DNA of 64,000 bases from Streptomyces sp. NWU339 (GCF_003143855.1 NZ_QFRK01000032.1:1-64000), one strand, 5' to 3'. Positions 16,366 through 24,879 are shown, counted from the stretch's first letter. Notes: generated by a model from the letters alone, not told the origin. Numbers and translations are program-made.

Positions 16366-17013
16366 TCAGCCGGTGAAGCGGAACGTCGAGGTGATCGCGT
16401 CGAAGATGTCGAAGAAGGAGTCGGCGAGGTCGAGGACCTGGCTGCTGCCCGCCACCAGGGCGACCTTGCCCTCCTGGCCGGGTACGGGGATGAAGGTCTG
16501 GGTCAGTACCGCACGGATGGTCCGGTCGAGTTCGTCGCCGGGTACGGGGATGTCCTCGATGCCGTACGTCCGTGCCGCCGGGCCCACTCCGGGGATGTCG
16601 ACGGTGGTGACCTTCCGCCAGGAGTCACCCGGCTTCTTGGCCTCCTTGACGGCAAGTTGGGCGGTGATGGCGGCCGGGTCGGTGGAGAGCGGGTCGCCCT
16701 TGCCCGTGCGGCCGCCGACCAGCGAGACCGTCACCGAGCCGGTGATCGGTACGTCACCGCCGAAGTTCTCCGCCATGCAGCCGCAGTACAGCGCGCCCGA
16801 CTTCCAGGCGTCCGCCGCCGCCCTCCGCAGGAACGCGGTGTACGTGTCCCGGTGCGGCGCCAACTCCGGGTGCTGCCGCAGGCGTTCACTCACCATCCGG
16901 TGGATCGAGTCGTCCCGCGACTCCGGCCGTACGTCGAACTCCCACCAGGACTCCGGCACCTTGATCCGGAAACCGCCGCGCTCGACGGTCAGCGCCTCCA
17001 TGTAGCGGGCCAT
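16366..17013 (-). CDS. uncharacterised protein
   Basis: A 215-residue protein starting MARYMEALTVERGGFRIKVP. The ATG at 17011-17013 is preferred over an in-frame GTG seven codons upstream because GGGGAGG lies 8 nt before it. It contains a two-cysteine segment (ALYCGCMAENFGG) and a C-terminal region ending FDAITSTFRFTG, which resembles the folds of small lipoprotein-like or immunity-like proteins, but it has no signal peptide. No function can be assigned. It is upstream of and probably co-transcribed with the gene at 15888-16361. Confidence 0.65.
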   Translation of the reverse strand: MARYMEALTVERGGFRIKVPESWWEFDVRPESRDDSIHRMVSERLRQHPELAPHRDTYTAFLRRAAADAWKSGALYCGCMAENFGGDVPITGSVTVSLVGGRTGKGDPLSTDPAAITAQLAVKEAKKPGDSWRKVTTVDIPGVGPAARTYGIEDIPVPGDELDRTIRAVLTQTFIPVPGQEGKVALVAGSSQVLDLADSFFDIFDAITSTFRFTG

Positions 17014-17109
17014 GACGCAGGCCTCCCCGTTCACTCGATCGTCTGTGCGGACATCGTGCCATCGCGTGAACCGTTGGAGAGGCCGACCCCGCCGGACCTC
17101 GCGGGCCCC

Positions 17110-17442
17110 TCAGCCCTTTTTGGCGACCGTGAGGATCACCGCCGCGTCCTCCAGGGCTTCCAGGGCGTGGCGGGCCGGTGGGATGACGAGCAGATCGCCG
17201 GTCCGGCCCTCCCACGAGGCGTCGCCGCTGGTGAGGCGGACGTGACCGCTCAGGACCAGCAGGGTCGCCTCGCCGGGGCTGTCGTGCTCCGCGAGGGAGG
17301 TGCCGGCGGTCAGAGCGAGGAGGGTCTGGCGCAGGGTGTGCTCGTGGCCGCCGTGGACCGTGCTCGCGCTGCGACCGGTGGAGGAGGCGGCGGCGCGTTC
17401 GAGGTGCTCGCGGGCGAGGGCGTCGAGGGAGAGCTTCTGCAT
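17110..17442 (-). CDS. cupin-domain protein
   Basis: A 110-residue single-domain cupin starting at the ATG at 17440-17442 (MQKLSLDALAREHLERAAAS). Cupin features are the segment LTAGTSLAEHDSPGEATLLV with the conserved His and Glu of motif 1, and GDLLVIPPARHALEAL of motif 2 with its His. Such small cupins may bind metals or ligands; the substrate is unknown. It lies downstream of gdhA on the same strand, after a GC-rich hairpin. Confidence 0.8.
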   Translation of the reverse strand: MQKLSLDALAREHLERAAASSTGRSASTVHGGHEHTLRQTLLALTAGTSLAEHDSPGEATLLVLSGHVRLTSGDASWEGRTGDLLVIPPARHALEALEDAAVILTVAKKG

Positions 17443-17512
17443 GGATCCGAGTCTCTCCGGCCGGGATGTGGGGCACCAGGGCCATGTGGGGCACTCCCCC
17501 CTTCCGGCCCGG

Positions 17513-17539
17513 GCGGGGAGGCCCCCCGACCCTCCCCGC
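17513..17539 (-). terminator. gdhA terminator candidate
   Basis: A 9-bp GC-rich stem (17513-17521 pairing 17531-17539) 16 nt after the gdhA stop. It has no U-run, as is common in Streptomyces. Confidence 0.45.
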
Positions 17540-17554
17540 TCGGCACCGGCACCG

Positions 17555-18913
17555 TCAGATGACGCCCTGCGCCAGGATCGCGTCCGCGACCCGCTCGAAG
17601 CCGGCGATGTTCGCGCCCGCGACGTAGTCGCCGGGGGCACCGTAGCGGTCTGCGGTCTCGGCGCACGTGTTGTGGATGTCGGTCATGATGCGGGCCAGCT
17701 CGTTCTCGACCTGGTCGGCCTTCCACGTCGTGCGCGACGCGTTCTGCGTCATCTCCAGCGCGCTGACCGCGACCCCGCCCGCGTTCGCGGCCTTGCCGGG
17801 CCCGAAGGCGACTCCGGCCTTCTGGAAGAGCTGCACGGCATCCGGCGTCGTCGGCATGTTCGCGCCCTCCGACACCGCCTTCACGCCGTTACGGATGAGC
17901 ACGGCGGCGGCGTCCGCGTTCAGCTCGTTCTGCGTCGCCGACGGCAGGGCGATGTCGGCCGGGACCTCCCAGACCCGCCCGCCGGGCACGAACCGCGCGG
18001 AGGCGCCACGCCGCTCGGCGTACGCGCTCACCCGGCCGCGCTCGACCTCCTTGATCTGGCACAGCAGCTCCAGGTCGATGCCCTTCTCGTCGACCACGTA
18101 GCCGCTGGAGTCGGAGCAGGTCACCGGGTTGGCGCCGAGGGCCGTCAGCTTCTGGATGGTGTAGATCGCGACGTTTCCGGATCCGGAGACGACCGCGGTC
18201 TGGCCCTCCAGTTCCTCGCCACGCTCGTGCAGCATCGCCTCCGCGAACAGCACGTTGCCGTATCCGGTCGCCTCCGGCCGTATCAGCGAGCCGCCCCAGC
18301 CGGCGCGCTTGCCGGTCAGGACGCCGCCCTCCCAGCGGTTGGTGATCCGCCGGTACTGGCCGAACAGGTAGCCGATCTCGCGGGCGCCGACACCGATGTC
18401 GCCCGCCGGTACGTCGGTGTACTCACCGATGTGCCGGTACAGCTCCGTCATGAACGACTGGCAGAAGCGCATGACCTCCGCGTCGCTGCGGCCCTGCGGG
18501 TCGAAGTCGCTGCCGCCCTTGCCGCCGCCGATGCCGAGCCCAGTCAGCGCGTTCTTGAAGACCTGCTCGAAACCGAGGAACTTGATGATCCCGAGGTTCA
18601 CCGAGGGGTGGAAGCGCAGACCGCCCTTGTACGGGCCGAGGGCGCTGTTGTATTCGATCCGGAATCCCCGGTTGACGTGAACACACCCCTGGTCGTCCTG
18701 CCACGGCACCCGGAAGATGATCTGCCGCTCCGGCTCGATGAGCCGCTCGACGAGCCCCGGCTCCGCGTACTCCGGACGCGCCTTGAGCACCGGCCCGAGG
18801 GTGTCCAGCACCTCGCGCGCGGCCTGGTGGAACTCGGGTTCGGCCGGATTGCGGCGCAGGATCTCGGTACGCAGGTTCTCGAGCGAGGAGGTGAAGTCGG
18901 GTCGTGAAGTCAC
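17555..18913 (-). CDS. gdhA: NADP-specific glutamate dehydrogenase
   Basis: Reductively aminates 2-oxoglutarate to glutamate with NADPH, the main ammonium-assimilating route at high nitrogen. The 452-residue length fits the hexameric bacterial/fungal NADP enzyme. The glutamate/2-oxoglutarate site shows as PYKGGLRFHPSVN and GGGKGGSDFDPQG (catalytic Lys), followed by PAGDIGVGAREIGYLFG and the Rossmann motif VSGSGNVA. The start is GTG at 18911-18913 with AAAGGGA upstream; the frame opens 30 codons earlier without similarity. A GlnR-like site lies about 120 bp upstream. Confidence 0.95.
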   Translation of the reverse strand: MTSRPDFTSSLENLRTEILRRNPAEPEFHQAAREVLDTLGPVLKARPEYAEPGLVERLIEPERQIIFRVPWQDDQGCVHVNRGFRIEYNSALGPYKGGLRFHPSVNLGIIKFLGFEQVFKNALTGLGIGGGKGGSDFDPQGRSDAEVMRFCQSFMTELYRHIGEYTDVPAGDIGVGAREIGYLFGQYRRITNRWEGGVLTGKRAGWGGSLIRPEATGYGNVLFAEAMLHERGEELEGQTAVVSGSGNVAIYTIQKLTALGANPVTCSDSSGYVVDEKGIDLELLCQIKEVERGRVSAYAERRGASARFVPGGRVWEVPADIALPSATQNELNADAAAVLIRNGVKAVSEGANMPTTPDAVQLFQKAGVAFGPGKAANAGGVAVSALEMTQNASRTTWKADQVENELARIMTDIHNTCAETADRYGAPGDYVAGANIAGFERVADAILAQGVI

Positions 18914-19192
18914 GGGGTCCCTTTCTGGCGCGGCTGACACCGGAACAGGCCCGGTGATGGGCGCGCGGCGCCATTGCCTCGCGCAGGACGGCGACCGCCT
19001 CATGGATTTTCGATACAGCAGTCGACCCTTCAGTGTTACTCATGTGTTAAGCGGAAGGCCAAGGGCCTCGCACAATTGTCCGCCATTCGAGACCCTTCGT
19101 ACGAAGCGCGGGACGGTCGGCACGGTGCGCGGAGAACTCGAATGGCACCTCCTCCCGCCAGGCGTGATGCTGAAAACCGGGAGGCGATCCCC
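18914..19192. promoter_or_regulatory. divergent gdhA / flavin oxidase intergenic region
   Basis: This 279-bp gap must hold promoters for both divergent genes. Toward gdhA the minus strand offers TTGGCC and TAACAC 18 nt apart. On the plus strand 19035-19050 reads GTTAC-N6-GTTAA, resembling a GlnR box half (GTnAC-N6-GAAAC). The assignment is weak and based only on pattern. Confidence 0.3.
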
Positions 19193-19240
19193 ATGAGCGG
19201 GAGTCACAGCCACAGCATGAGCGGGAGTCACAGCCACAGC
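19193..19240 (+). repeat. 24-bp tandem duplication at an N-terminus
   Basis: Two exact 24-bp copies (19193-19216 and 19217-19240), each beginning with ATG and encoding MSGSHSHS. The duplication doubles the start codon and a His/Ser-rich segment of the flavin oxidase. Only the first ATG has a ribosome site. Confidence 0.95.
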
Positions 19241-20674
19241 GGCACGCCGGTCAGGGGGGAGGAGGGGCGGCGTGGCAGGGAGGCGGATGTTCCGAGTCCC
19301 CTCGTGGACGCGTTCGCCTCCAGGTTGCGGGGGCGGATCGTCCGGCCCGGGGAGGCCGACTACGAGTCGGCACGAAAACTCTGGAACGGCATGATCGACA
19401 GGCGTCCGGCGCTGGTGGCCCGGTGCGCGGGCGACGAGGACGTGGTCGCCGCGGTCGACTTCGCCCGCGACAACGAGATACTCGTCGCCGTGCGCGGGGG
19501 CGGACACGGCGTCGCCGGTCAGGCGGTCTGCGACGGTGGTCTGGTCGTCGACCTGTCGGAGATGCGCGGGGTCGATGTCGACCCGGAGTGGCGAAGGGCG
19601 GTCGCGCAGGGTGGCTGCACGTTGGGGGACATCGACCGGGAGACCCAGCGCCATGGGCTCGCCACTCCGTTGGGCGTGGTGACGGAGACGGGGGCAGCCG
19701 GCCTGACCTTGTCCGGGGGAATAGGCTGGCTCCGGCGCAAACACGGGCTGAGCTGCGACAATCTCCTGTCCGTACGGGTTGCCACCGCTGACGGGCGCCT
19801 CCTGGTCGCCGACGAGAGCCAGCACCAGGACCTCTTCTGGGCGGTCCGGGGCGGTGGCGGCAACTTCGGCGTCGTCACCTCGTTCGAGTACCGCCTGCAT
19901 CCCCTCGGGCCGGAGGTCTTCCTCTGCTTCGTGCTCTACCCCGCAGACCGCACCAAGGAGGTGCTGCGGGCCTGCGAGCACTACCTGTCCCAGCGGCCGG
20001 ACGACTTCGCCCCGATCGGAGTCCTCGGGAAGGTCCCACCGGTGGAGCCCTTCCCGCCAGAGGCACACGGGAAGGACTTCACAGCCCTGCTCGCGCCGTA
20101 CCCGGGCGACCCGGCGGACGGCGAGCGACTGCTCCAGCCGCTGCGAGAGATCGCCGACCCGCTCTGTGACCTCAGCGGCCCCATGCCCTACACGGAAGTC
20201 CAGGCGATCCTGGACGCGGACTACCCCGACGGCCTGCACTACTACTGGAAGTCCGTGAACGTGCCCGAGCTCAGCGACGAGCTGATCGAGCGGCTCGCCG
20301 AGCGCGCCGCCGCGGCGCCTTCGCCCCAGAGCACCATCGACGTCTGGTACCAGGGCGGCGCCATGGCCCGCGTCGGCGAGGAGGAGACCGCCTTCGCCAA
20401 CCGCAACGCCCCCTACCTGCTCGGAATCGAGGCGAACTGGGAGGCGGAGGCCGACTCGGCCGAGAACATGACCTGGGTGCGCGGCACCTTCGCCGACCTG
20501 AAATCGTTCTCCGCCGGAGGCGTCTACCTCAACTTCCCCGGCTTCCTCGAGGAGGGCGAGCAAATCCTGCGCGAGGGCTACGGCATGAACTACGAACGCC
20601 TTTCGGCGGTCAAGGCGAAGTACGACCCCGCGAACCTCTTCCACCTCAACGCCAATATCAAGCCGAAGAGTTGA
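19193..20674 (+). CDS. FAD-linked oxidase, berberine-bridge-enzyme-like
   Basis: A 493-residue flavoprotein oxidase of the BBE-like family. The FAD-binding PCMH domain shows GGGHGVAGQAVCDGG with the His expected to bond FAD, and GIGWLRRKHGLSCDN with the Cys that in bicovalent members makes the second bond. The C-terminal BBE motif appears as YLNFPGFLEEGE and YDPANLFHLNANI. The ATG at 19193 has GGGAGG 8 nt upstream. Its first 16 codons are an exact tandem duplication giving MSGSHSHS twice. Substrate unknown; relatives oxidise sugars or secondary metabolites. Confidence 0.88.
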   Translation: MSGSHSHSMSGSHSHSGTPVRGEEGRRGREADVPSPLVDAFASRLRGRIVRPGEADYESARKLWNGMIDRRPALVARCAGDEDVVAAVDFARDNEILVAVRGGGHGVAGQAVCDGGLVVDLSEMRGVDVDPEWRRAVAQGGCTLGDIDRETQRHGLATPLGVVTETGAAGLTLSGGIGWLRRKHGLSCDNLLSVRVATADGRLLVADESQHQDLFWAVRGGGGNFGVVTSFEYRLHPLGPEVFLCFVLYPADRTKEVLRACEHYLSQRPDDFAPIGVLGKVPPVEPFPPEAHGKDFTALLAPYPGDPADGERLLQPLREIADPLCDLSGPMPYTEVQAILDADYPDGLHYYWKSVNVPELSDELIERLAERAAAAPSPQSTIDVWYQGGAMARVGEEETAFANRNAPYLLGIEANWEAEADSAENMTWVRGTFADLKSFSAGGVYLNFPGFLEEGEQILREGYGMNYERLSAVKAKYDPANLFHLNANIKPKS

Positions 20675-20767
20675 TCGAGACCGCTCACGCCTCGCAGCAG
20701 CGTCGCGAGGGGGGCATCCGGGACCCGGCTGCCCCCTCGCTGGTCGTCCCGTGTCGGGGGGCGCCTG

Positions 20768-21775
20768 TCAGTTCAGTCGGCGGCGGATCCACCAGGCGCA
20801 GAACCCGGTCAGGGCCAGGGCGAGGCCGAGGTAGATCCCGGTCTCGGCCCACTGCAGGGCCCAGAAGTCGCCGGCGGGATGGTACGTCACCTGCTGCTGG
20901 TAGCCCTGGGCCCCGAGGTCGGCGATGCAGCGGTCGACGTGCTGCAGGCTGGGGATGTCCGACTCGCCGTACAGGCAGTCGCCGAAGGACGACGGCGGGG
21001 AGGACGGCTGACCGGCGGCGTTCAGTGTCTGTTGGGAGGTGATCCAGGCACCGGGCAGATCGGGGTGCACGACGATCTCCCTGGCGCTCTCGTCCTGGAT
21101 GCTGATGGGGATGCCGGGCTCGATCGGCACGGTGGTCCGGTCCGGGCTGATCAGACGAGGTCGGACCCACATCGGCACGGTGAGCTGGACGGCGGCGTAG
21201 AGGACGGGCGTGGTTGCCATCGCGGGCAGGGTGCGGCGGATGACGAGGCCGAGGGCGACGCCCAGGACGAAGGCGAAGGCGGCATGGGCGACGGGGACGA
21301 CACCCCGTGCGACGAAGGCCACGGGGTCGAGCCGCGAGAAGTACGTGTCCGTCGGGCCACCGCCGTCGACGGCCCGGTCGATGGGGCTGCTCCACCAACT
21401 CACCGTGAGTGCGGCCAGTCCGGCGGCGGTCACGGCGGCCGCCGCGCCGATGCTCAGCTTGGTCGCCAGCCAGCGGGTGCGGGTGACGCCCTGGTTCCAC
21501 GCGAGGTGGTGGGTGCCGGTCTCCAGTTCACGGGCGATCAGCGGCGCGCCCCAGAACATCCCGATGACCGCCGGCACGGCGAGCACGACCATCAGTCCGG
21601 CGTAGTAGAGGGTCTGGTCCGAGCTGGAGATCCGGTCCGCCAGGCTGCTGCCGGTGGCTCGGTAGAGGTCGGCCAGCTGCGGACCGGTGACCGCGAGGGC
21701 GGCGGCGAAGGCGGCCACGACGGCGAACATCACGGCGGCCTGGGTGCGGAACTGACGCCAGGTCAGCCAGATCAT
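20768..21775 (-). CDS. ABC transporter permease
   Basis: A 335-residue membrane protein starting MIWLTWRQFRTQAAVMFAVV, with about six hydrophobic segments and a large loop (residues ~170-290). It resembles ABC-2-type permeases of YtrA-regulated transporters. Its ATG overlaps the end of the ATPase gene by 4 bases. With the GntR regulator and ATPase upstream it forms a three-gene operon; the substrate is unknown, though relatives respond to cell-wall-active compounds. Confidence 0.85.
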   Translation of the reverse strand: MIWLTWRQFRTQAAVMFAVVAAFAAALAVTGPQLADLYRATGSSLADRISSSDQTLYYAGLMVVLAVPAVIGMFWGAPLIARELETGTHHLAWNQGVTRTRWLATKLSIGAAAAVTAAGLAALTVSWWSSPIDRAVDGGGPTDTYFSRLDPVAFVARGVVPVAHAAFAFVLGVALGLVIRRTLPAMATTPVLYAAVQLTVPMWVRPRLISPDRTTVPIEPGIPISIQDESAREIVVHPDLPGAWITSQQTLNAAGQPSSPPSSFGDCLYGESDIPSLQHVDRCIADLGAQGYQQQVTYHPAGDFWALQWAETGIYLGLALALTGFCAWWIRRRLN

Positions 21776-22668
21776 CGGAGGACCTCCAGCGCGGGTCGGG
21801 TGTCACGGACCGCATCGGCGGGTCGGGCCATGTAGGCCAGGACGATGTCTTCCAGACCGAGGGGGCTGACGGTCCAGGAGGGATCGTTGACGGGAGCCTC
21901 GGTGCGCACCAGGAAAGTGGTCTGGCGGTCGGTGTGGCTGGCGGTGATGACGTGCTGACCGGCCGGAAGGGTCGCCGGGTCCCGGCGCGGGCCGATGAGC
22001 CGGTGGTGACGAGCGACCAGGTCGTCGATGTCGTCGGCCACCTGCACGTGGGAGTCGACCAGCACGATGACGTAGTCGCAGGTCCGCTCCAGGTCGGAGA
22101 CCAGGTGGGAGGAGAGCACGACGCTCAACTCGTGCTCGGCGACGGCCTCCATCAGGTCCTGCATGAACTCCCGCCGGGCGAGCGGGTCGAGGGCCGCGAC
22201 CGGCTCGTCCAGGATGAGCAGCTCCGGGCGTTTGGCGATGCCCAGGGTGAGGGCGAGCTGCGCGCGCTGGCCACCGGACAGCTTGCCGGCCTTCTGCTTG
22301 GGGTCCAGGCCGAGGCGACGGATCCGCTCGCGCGCCACGACGTCGTCCCAGTTCGCGTTGAGGCGCCTGCCGAAGTCGAGGTGGTCGGCGACGCTCAGCG
22401 TGGCGTAGGTGGGGGTGTCCTGGGCGACGAAACCGACCTTGGCCAGCTGCTCCACATCCGCGGCGGGTCGGCCGCCGCACACCTCGATGGTGCCGGCCGT
22501 CGGGGTGAGCATGCCGGAAGCCAGGTGCAACAGGGTCGACTTGCCGGCCCCGTTGGGTCCGACCAGGCCGACCACGCGCCCGGCCGGGACGTCCAATTCG
22601 CAGTTCTGCAGCGCCCACCGCTGCTTGTACCTCTTGCCCAGACCCTGGGCCCGTAAGACAGCGCTCAC
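21772..22668 (-). CDS. ABC transporter ATP-binding protein
   Basis: A 298-residue ATPase. Walker A is GPNGAGKST, the Q-loop is GFVAQDTP, the signature is LSGGQRAQLAL and Walker B is LLILDEPVAALDP, followed by the His of LSSHLVSDLE. The C-terminal ~80 residues are a small accessory domain. Overlaps the regulator upstream and the permease downstream by 4 bases each, so the three are translationally coupled. Confidence 0.93.
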   Translation of the reverse strand: MSAVLRAQGLGKRYKQRWALQNCELDVPAGRVVGLVGPNGAGKSTLLHLASGMLTPTAGTIEVCGGRPAADVEQLAKVGFVAQDTPTYATLSVADHLDFGRRLNANWDDVVARERIRRLGLDPKQKAGKLSGGQRAQLALTLGIAKRPELLILDEPVAALDPLARREFMQDLMEAVAEHELSVVLSSHLVSDLERTCDYVIVLVDSHVQVADDIDDLVARHHRLIGPRRDPATLPAGQHVITASHTDRQTTFLVRTEAPVNDPSWTVSPLGLEDIVLAYMARPADAVRDTRPALEVLR

Positions 22669-23057
22669 GCTACGTCCTCTCCGGCGGCGTTACGAAAGGT
22701 GTTCATGAACAGCGCCTCGATGCTCTCCTCGTCGAGCCCGGCAAGGCGCGCCTTGGTCAGCCAGCGGCGCAGGTCCTTGCGGAGCGGTCCGTGCGCGGCG
22801 AGCGTGGCGTCGGCCAGCGTCCGGGTCACGAACGTCCCGACGCCCGGCCGGGCGGCCACCAGCCCGTCGTGCTCCAGCTCCCGGTACGCCTTGAGCACGG
22901 TGTTCGGGTTGATCGCCAACCGTCCCGCCACGTCCTTGACCGTCGGAAGCCGGTCCCCCTCCTTCAGCAGGCCCAGACGCAGCGCATGCCGCACCTGCTG
23001 CACCACCTGCTGGTACGGAGACAGACCGGACTGGCTGTTGAGGTGGAACTCAATCAC
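22665..23057 (-). CDS. GntR-family regulator, YtrA subfamily
   Basis: A 130-residue transcriptional repressor with an N-terminal winged helix (residues ~10-75; GDRLPTVKDVAGRLAINPNT is the recognition region) and the short C-terminal tail typical of YtrA. GTG at 23055-23057 is chosen because GGAGG lies five bases upstream and relatives begin MIEFHL; an ATG four codons earlier overlaps that site. First gene of the ABC operon, probably autoregulated. Confidence 0.88.
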   Translation of the reverse strand: MIEFHLNSQSGLSPYQQVVQQVRHALRLGLLKEGDRLPTVKDVAGRLAINPNTVLKAYRELEHDGLVAARPGVGTFVTRTLADATLAAHGPLRKDLRRWLTKARLAGLDEESIEALFMNTFRNAAGEDVA

Positions 23058-23071
23058 CGGTTCCTCCATTT

Positions 23072-23117
23072 AACTAGTTGCCTAGCACTTTAGACTCCTA
23101 GAGTGGCCACAAGTCAA
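23072..23117 (-). promoter_or_regulatory. GntR/ABC operon promoter and operator
   Basis: On the minus strand a -35 TTGACT (23112-23117) and a -10 TAAAGT (23087-23092, 19-nt spacing) or TCTAAA (17 nt) are followed by the palindrome AACTAGTT at 23072-23079, overlapping the expected transcription start. A repressor bound there would block initiation, fitting autoregulation by the YtrA-type protein. Confidence 0.45.
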
Positions 23118-23426
23118 GGAGGGCAATGTGTCGGCAGCCGGAACCGGCCTCGCGGCGCGTCGCCCGAGCTCGCCATCGCCTGCCGACACCCACCACCGTG
23201 ATCACGAACCCGCAGGTCGGTGGCGACCTGTTCGGTGCGCCGCGGTCGACGGCGTGCGGGCACCTCGACGCGAACCCTCACTTCGCCCGGACGGCGAAGC
23301 CGAGCGTCCACCGCATGCGCAAGCCCGTTCCGTAGAACTCCAGATCACCCTTCACCGCGACCTCCAGTCCCTGTCACCGGACCCTCGTCGACACTGCTCA
23401 TTCCTGACCCCCTTCCCCACATACTC

Positions 23427-23460
23427 TTGACACCCGACTATTCTGAATTTCAGACTAGTC
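23427..23460 (+). promoter_or_regulatory. PadR operon promoter overlapped by a palindromic operator
   Basis: TTGACA (23427-23432) and CAGACT (23451-23456) are spaced 18 nt. Across them lies an almost perfect inverted repeat with 12-nt arms and a 1-nt centre (23436-23447 and 23449-23460; 11 of 12 pairs match). It covers the spacer and the -10 box, so binding by the PadR protein made just downstream would shut the promoter. Confidence 0.65.
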
Positions 23461-23482
23461 TTGATCAAGAGGAGGTCGATGC

Positions 23483-23851
23483 ATGGGCGACATCCAGCCC
23501 GCATGGCTCCGCGCCGTCCTGCCGCTGTGCCTTCTGGCCGCGCTGGAGCGCGGAGAGAGTTACGGGTACGCGCTGCTCCAACAGCTCGAGGAATCGGGAC
23601 TCGGCACGGTCAAGGGCGCCGTGCTGTACCCGGCACTGACGCGGCTCGCCGACGACGGTGCGGTCGAGGTCCGATGGGCCCCGGGAGAGGGCGGCCCCGG
23701 CCGGAAGTACTACCGGCTGACCGATGCGGGGCGAGGCCGGCTGGCACGGGAGCGCCAGGCATGGCAGGAGTTCCGCACGGCGGTCGACACGGTGGCGGCG
23801 TTCCCGGCCGGCCCCACCACCACACCTCATGAACAGGAGAAGGACCGATGA
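23483..23851 (+). CDS. PadR-family transcriptional regulator
   Basis: A 122-residue winged-helix regulator. The PadR core is visible: LCLLAALERGESYGYALLQQ, then GTVKGAVLYPALTRLADDG and the wing with GPGRKYYRLTDAGRGRL. The ATG at 23483 is preceded by AGAGGAGG. Its stop overlaps the start of the next gene by four bases. The palindrome in its promoter suggests autorepression. Confidence 0.92.
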   Translation: MGDIQPAWLRAVLPLCLLAALERGESYGYALLQQLEESGLGTVKGAVLYPALTRLADDGAVEVRWAPGEGGPGRKYYRLTDAGRGRLARERQAWQEFRTAVDTVAAFPAGPTTTPHEQEKDR

Positions 23852-24879
23852 CGAAGGCCGCCGCCGGTACCCGGCCGGGTCACAGCGACCGGGACGCCTG
23901 GGCCGACAAGCTGGAACTGGAACTCACCCTCGTGCACAGCGTGCCGCGCGAGTTGGTGAACCGTGTGCTGGAGGAGGTCGCCGAGGCGGTCACCGAGACG
24001 GGACAGCCGGCGGAGGAACTCTTCGGCCCCGCCGAGGAGTACGCCGCCGTGGTGGCCACCGAACGGGTCGACGCCGGGCACCGCAGCACACGCGACTTCG
24101 AGGGCAGGACACCGGCCACGCATTTCCGGCAGGGCATGGTGGCCGGAGGCATCGCCGTGCTGATCATGGCCGCGGTGGGTACGTTCGACAGCGAGGAACT
24201 GTCCGGCGCCTCAACTCTCCTCCTGTCCCTCTCCACGTCCGTGTTCGTGGCCGTCGGCTTCGCGGTCTTCCCCGCCCTGCGCGCGGCCGGACGAACCCGG
24301 ACCGCCTGGCTCTACGGCGCCGTCGCCGGCGTCATCACCGCGGCCGGCGTCTACCTCGCAGCCCTCCCCGCGATCCGGGACGCGCCCCCCTTCCCGTTCC
24401 CCCCGATCACGGCAGCAGGGTGCGGGGTACTGCTCGGCGCCCTCGGGCTGGCCATACCCTCACAGGCGGTGAACCGGTGGCTCTCCCCCGGCGAAGGCCG
24501 CCGGCTCGATGATGAGCAATGGCTGTGCCGACTGGGCGAGTTGCTGTACGGGCGGCACGGCCTCCCCCTGCGCACCGCGCAGCGGCATGTGACCGAGGCA
24601 CGGGACCACCTGGCGGCCACCGGACGCGGCGCACAGCAGGAACTCGGCCAGGTGGAGGTCTACGCCATGGACCTGACCGACGGCCCGGGCCGGGACGTCC
24701 AGCGGCTCCGCCACCAGTTCCTCGGCGCCCTCTTCTCCATGGCCGTCTTCGCCGTGTTGTTCACCCTCACCTTGCTGGACTCCGACAGCGGCGGCGCGGT
24801 GCCCTGGGTCCACGCGGCGCTCTTCGTCTGCGCCACCGCCTGGACGATCGTCCTTTTCCGGAGGACGAGGGTCCGGTGA
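23848..24879 (+). CDS. membrane protein with two HAAS-like modules
   Basis: A 343-residue protein co-transcribed with padR. The N-terminal ~75 residues (WADKLELELTLVHSVPRELV...) and a second stretch around 220-290 (DDEQWLCRLGELLYGRHGLP...) both resemble the helical HAAS/DUF1700 module found beside PadR regulators. Between and after them are four to six membrane segments. PadR-HAAS pairs are usually signalling or membrane-stress modules; the role here is unknown. Confidence 0.75.
   Translation: MTKAAAGTRPGHSDRDAWADKLELELTLVHSVPRELVNRVLEEVAEAVTETGQPAEELFGPAEEYAAVVATERVDAGHRSTRDFEGRTPATHFRQGMVAGGIAVLIMAAVGTFDSEELSGASTLLLSLSTSVFVAVGFAVFPALRAAGRTRTAWLYGAVAGVITAAGVYLAALPAIRDAPPFPFPPITAAGCGVLLGALGLAIPSQAVNRWLSPGEGRRLDDEQWLCRLGELLYGRHGLPLRTAQRHVTEARDHLAATGRGAQQELGQVEVYAMDLTDGPGRDVQRLRHQFLGALFSMAVFAVLFTLTLLDSDSGGAVPWVHAALFVCATAWTIVLFRRTRVR

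Larger units (their letters stand above)
23058..23482. other. intergenic region between divergent regulators
   Basis: About 425 bp between the GntR operon (minus) and the PadR operon (plus). It contains promoter/operator sites at each end (listed separately). The middle, about 23120-23420, has open frames on both strands but none with similarity or a ribosome site; I see nothing supportable there. Confidence 0.6.

Noticed and set aside
23114..23335. Short open frames in the middle of the GntR-PadR gap on both strands
   Set aside because: No ribosome site, no similarity, Arg-rich composition; the region is better explained as non-coding.
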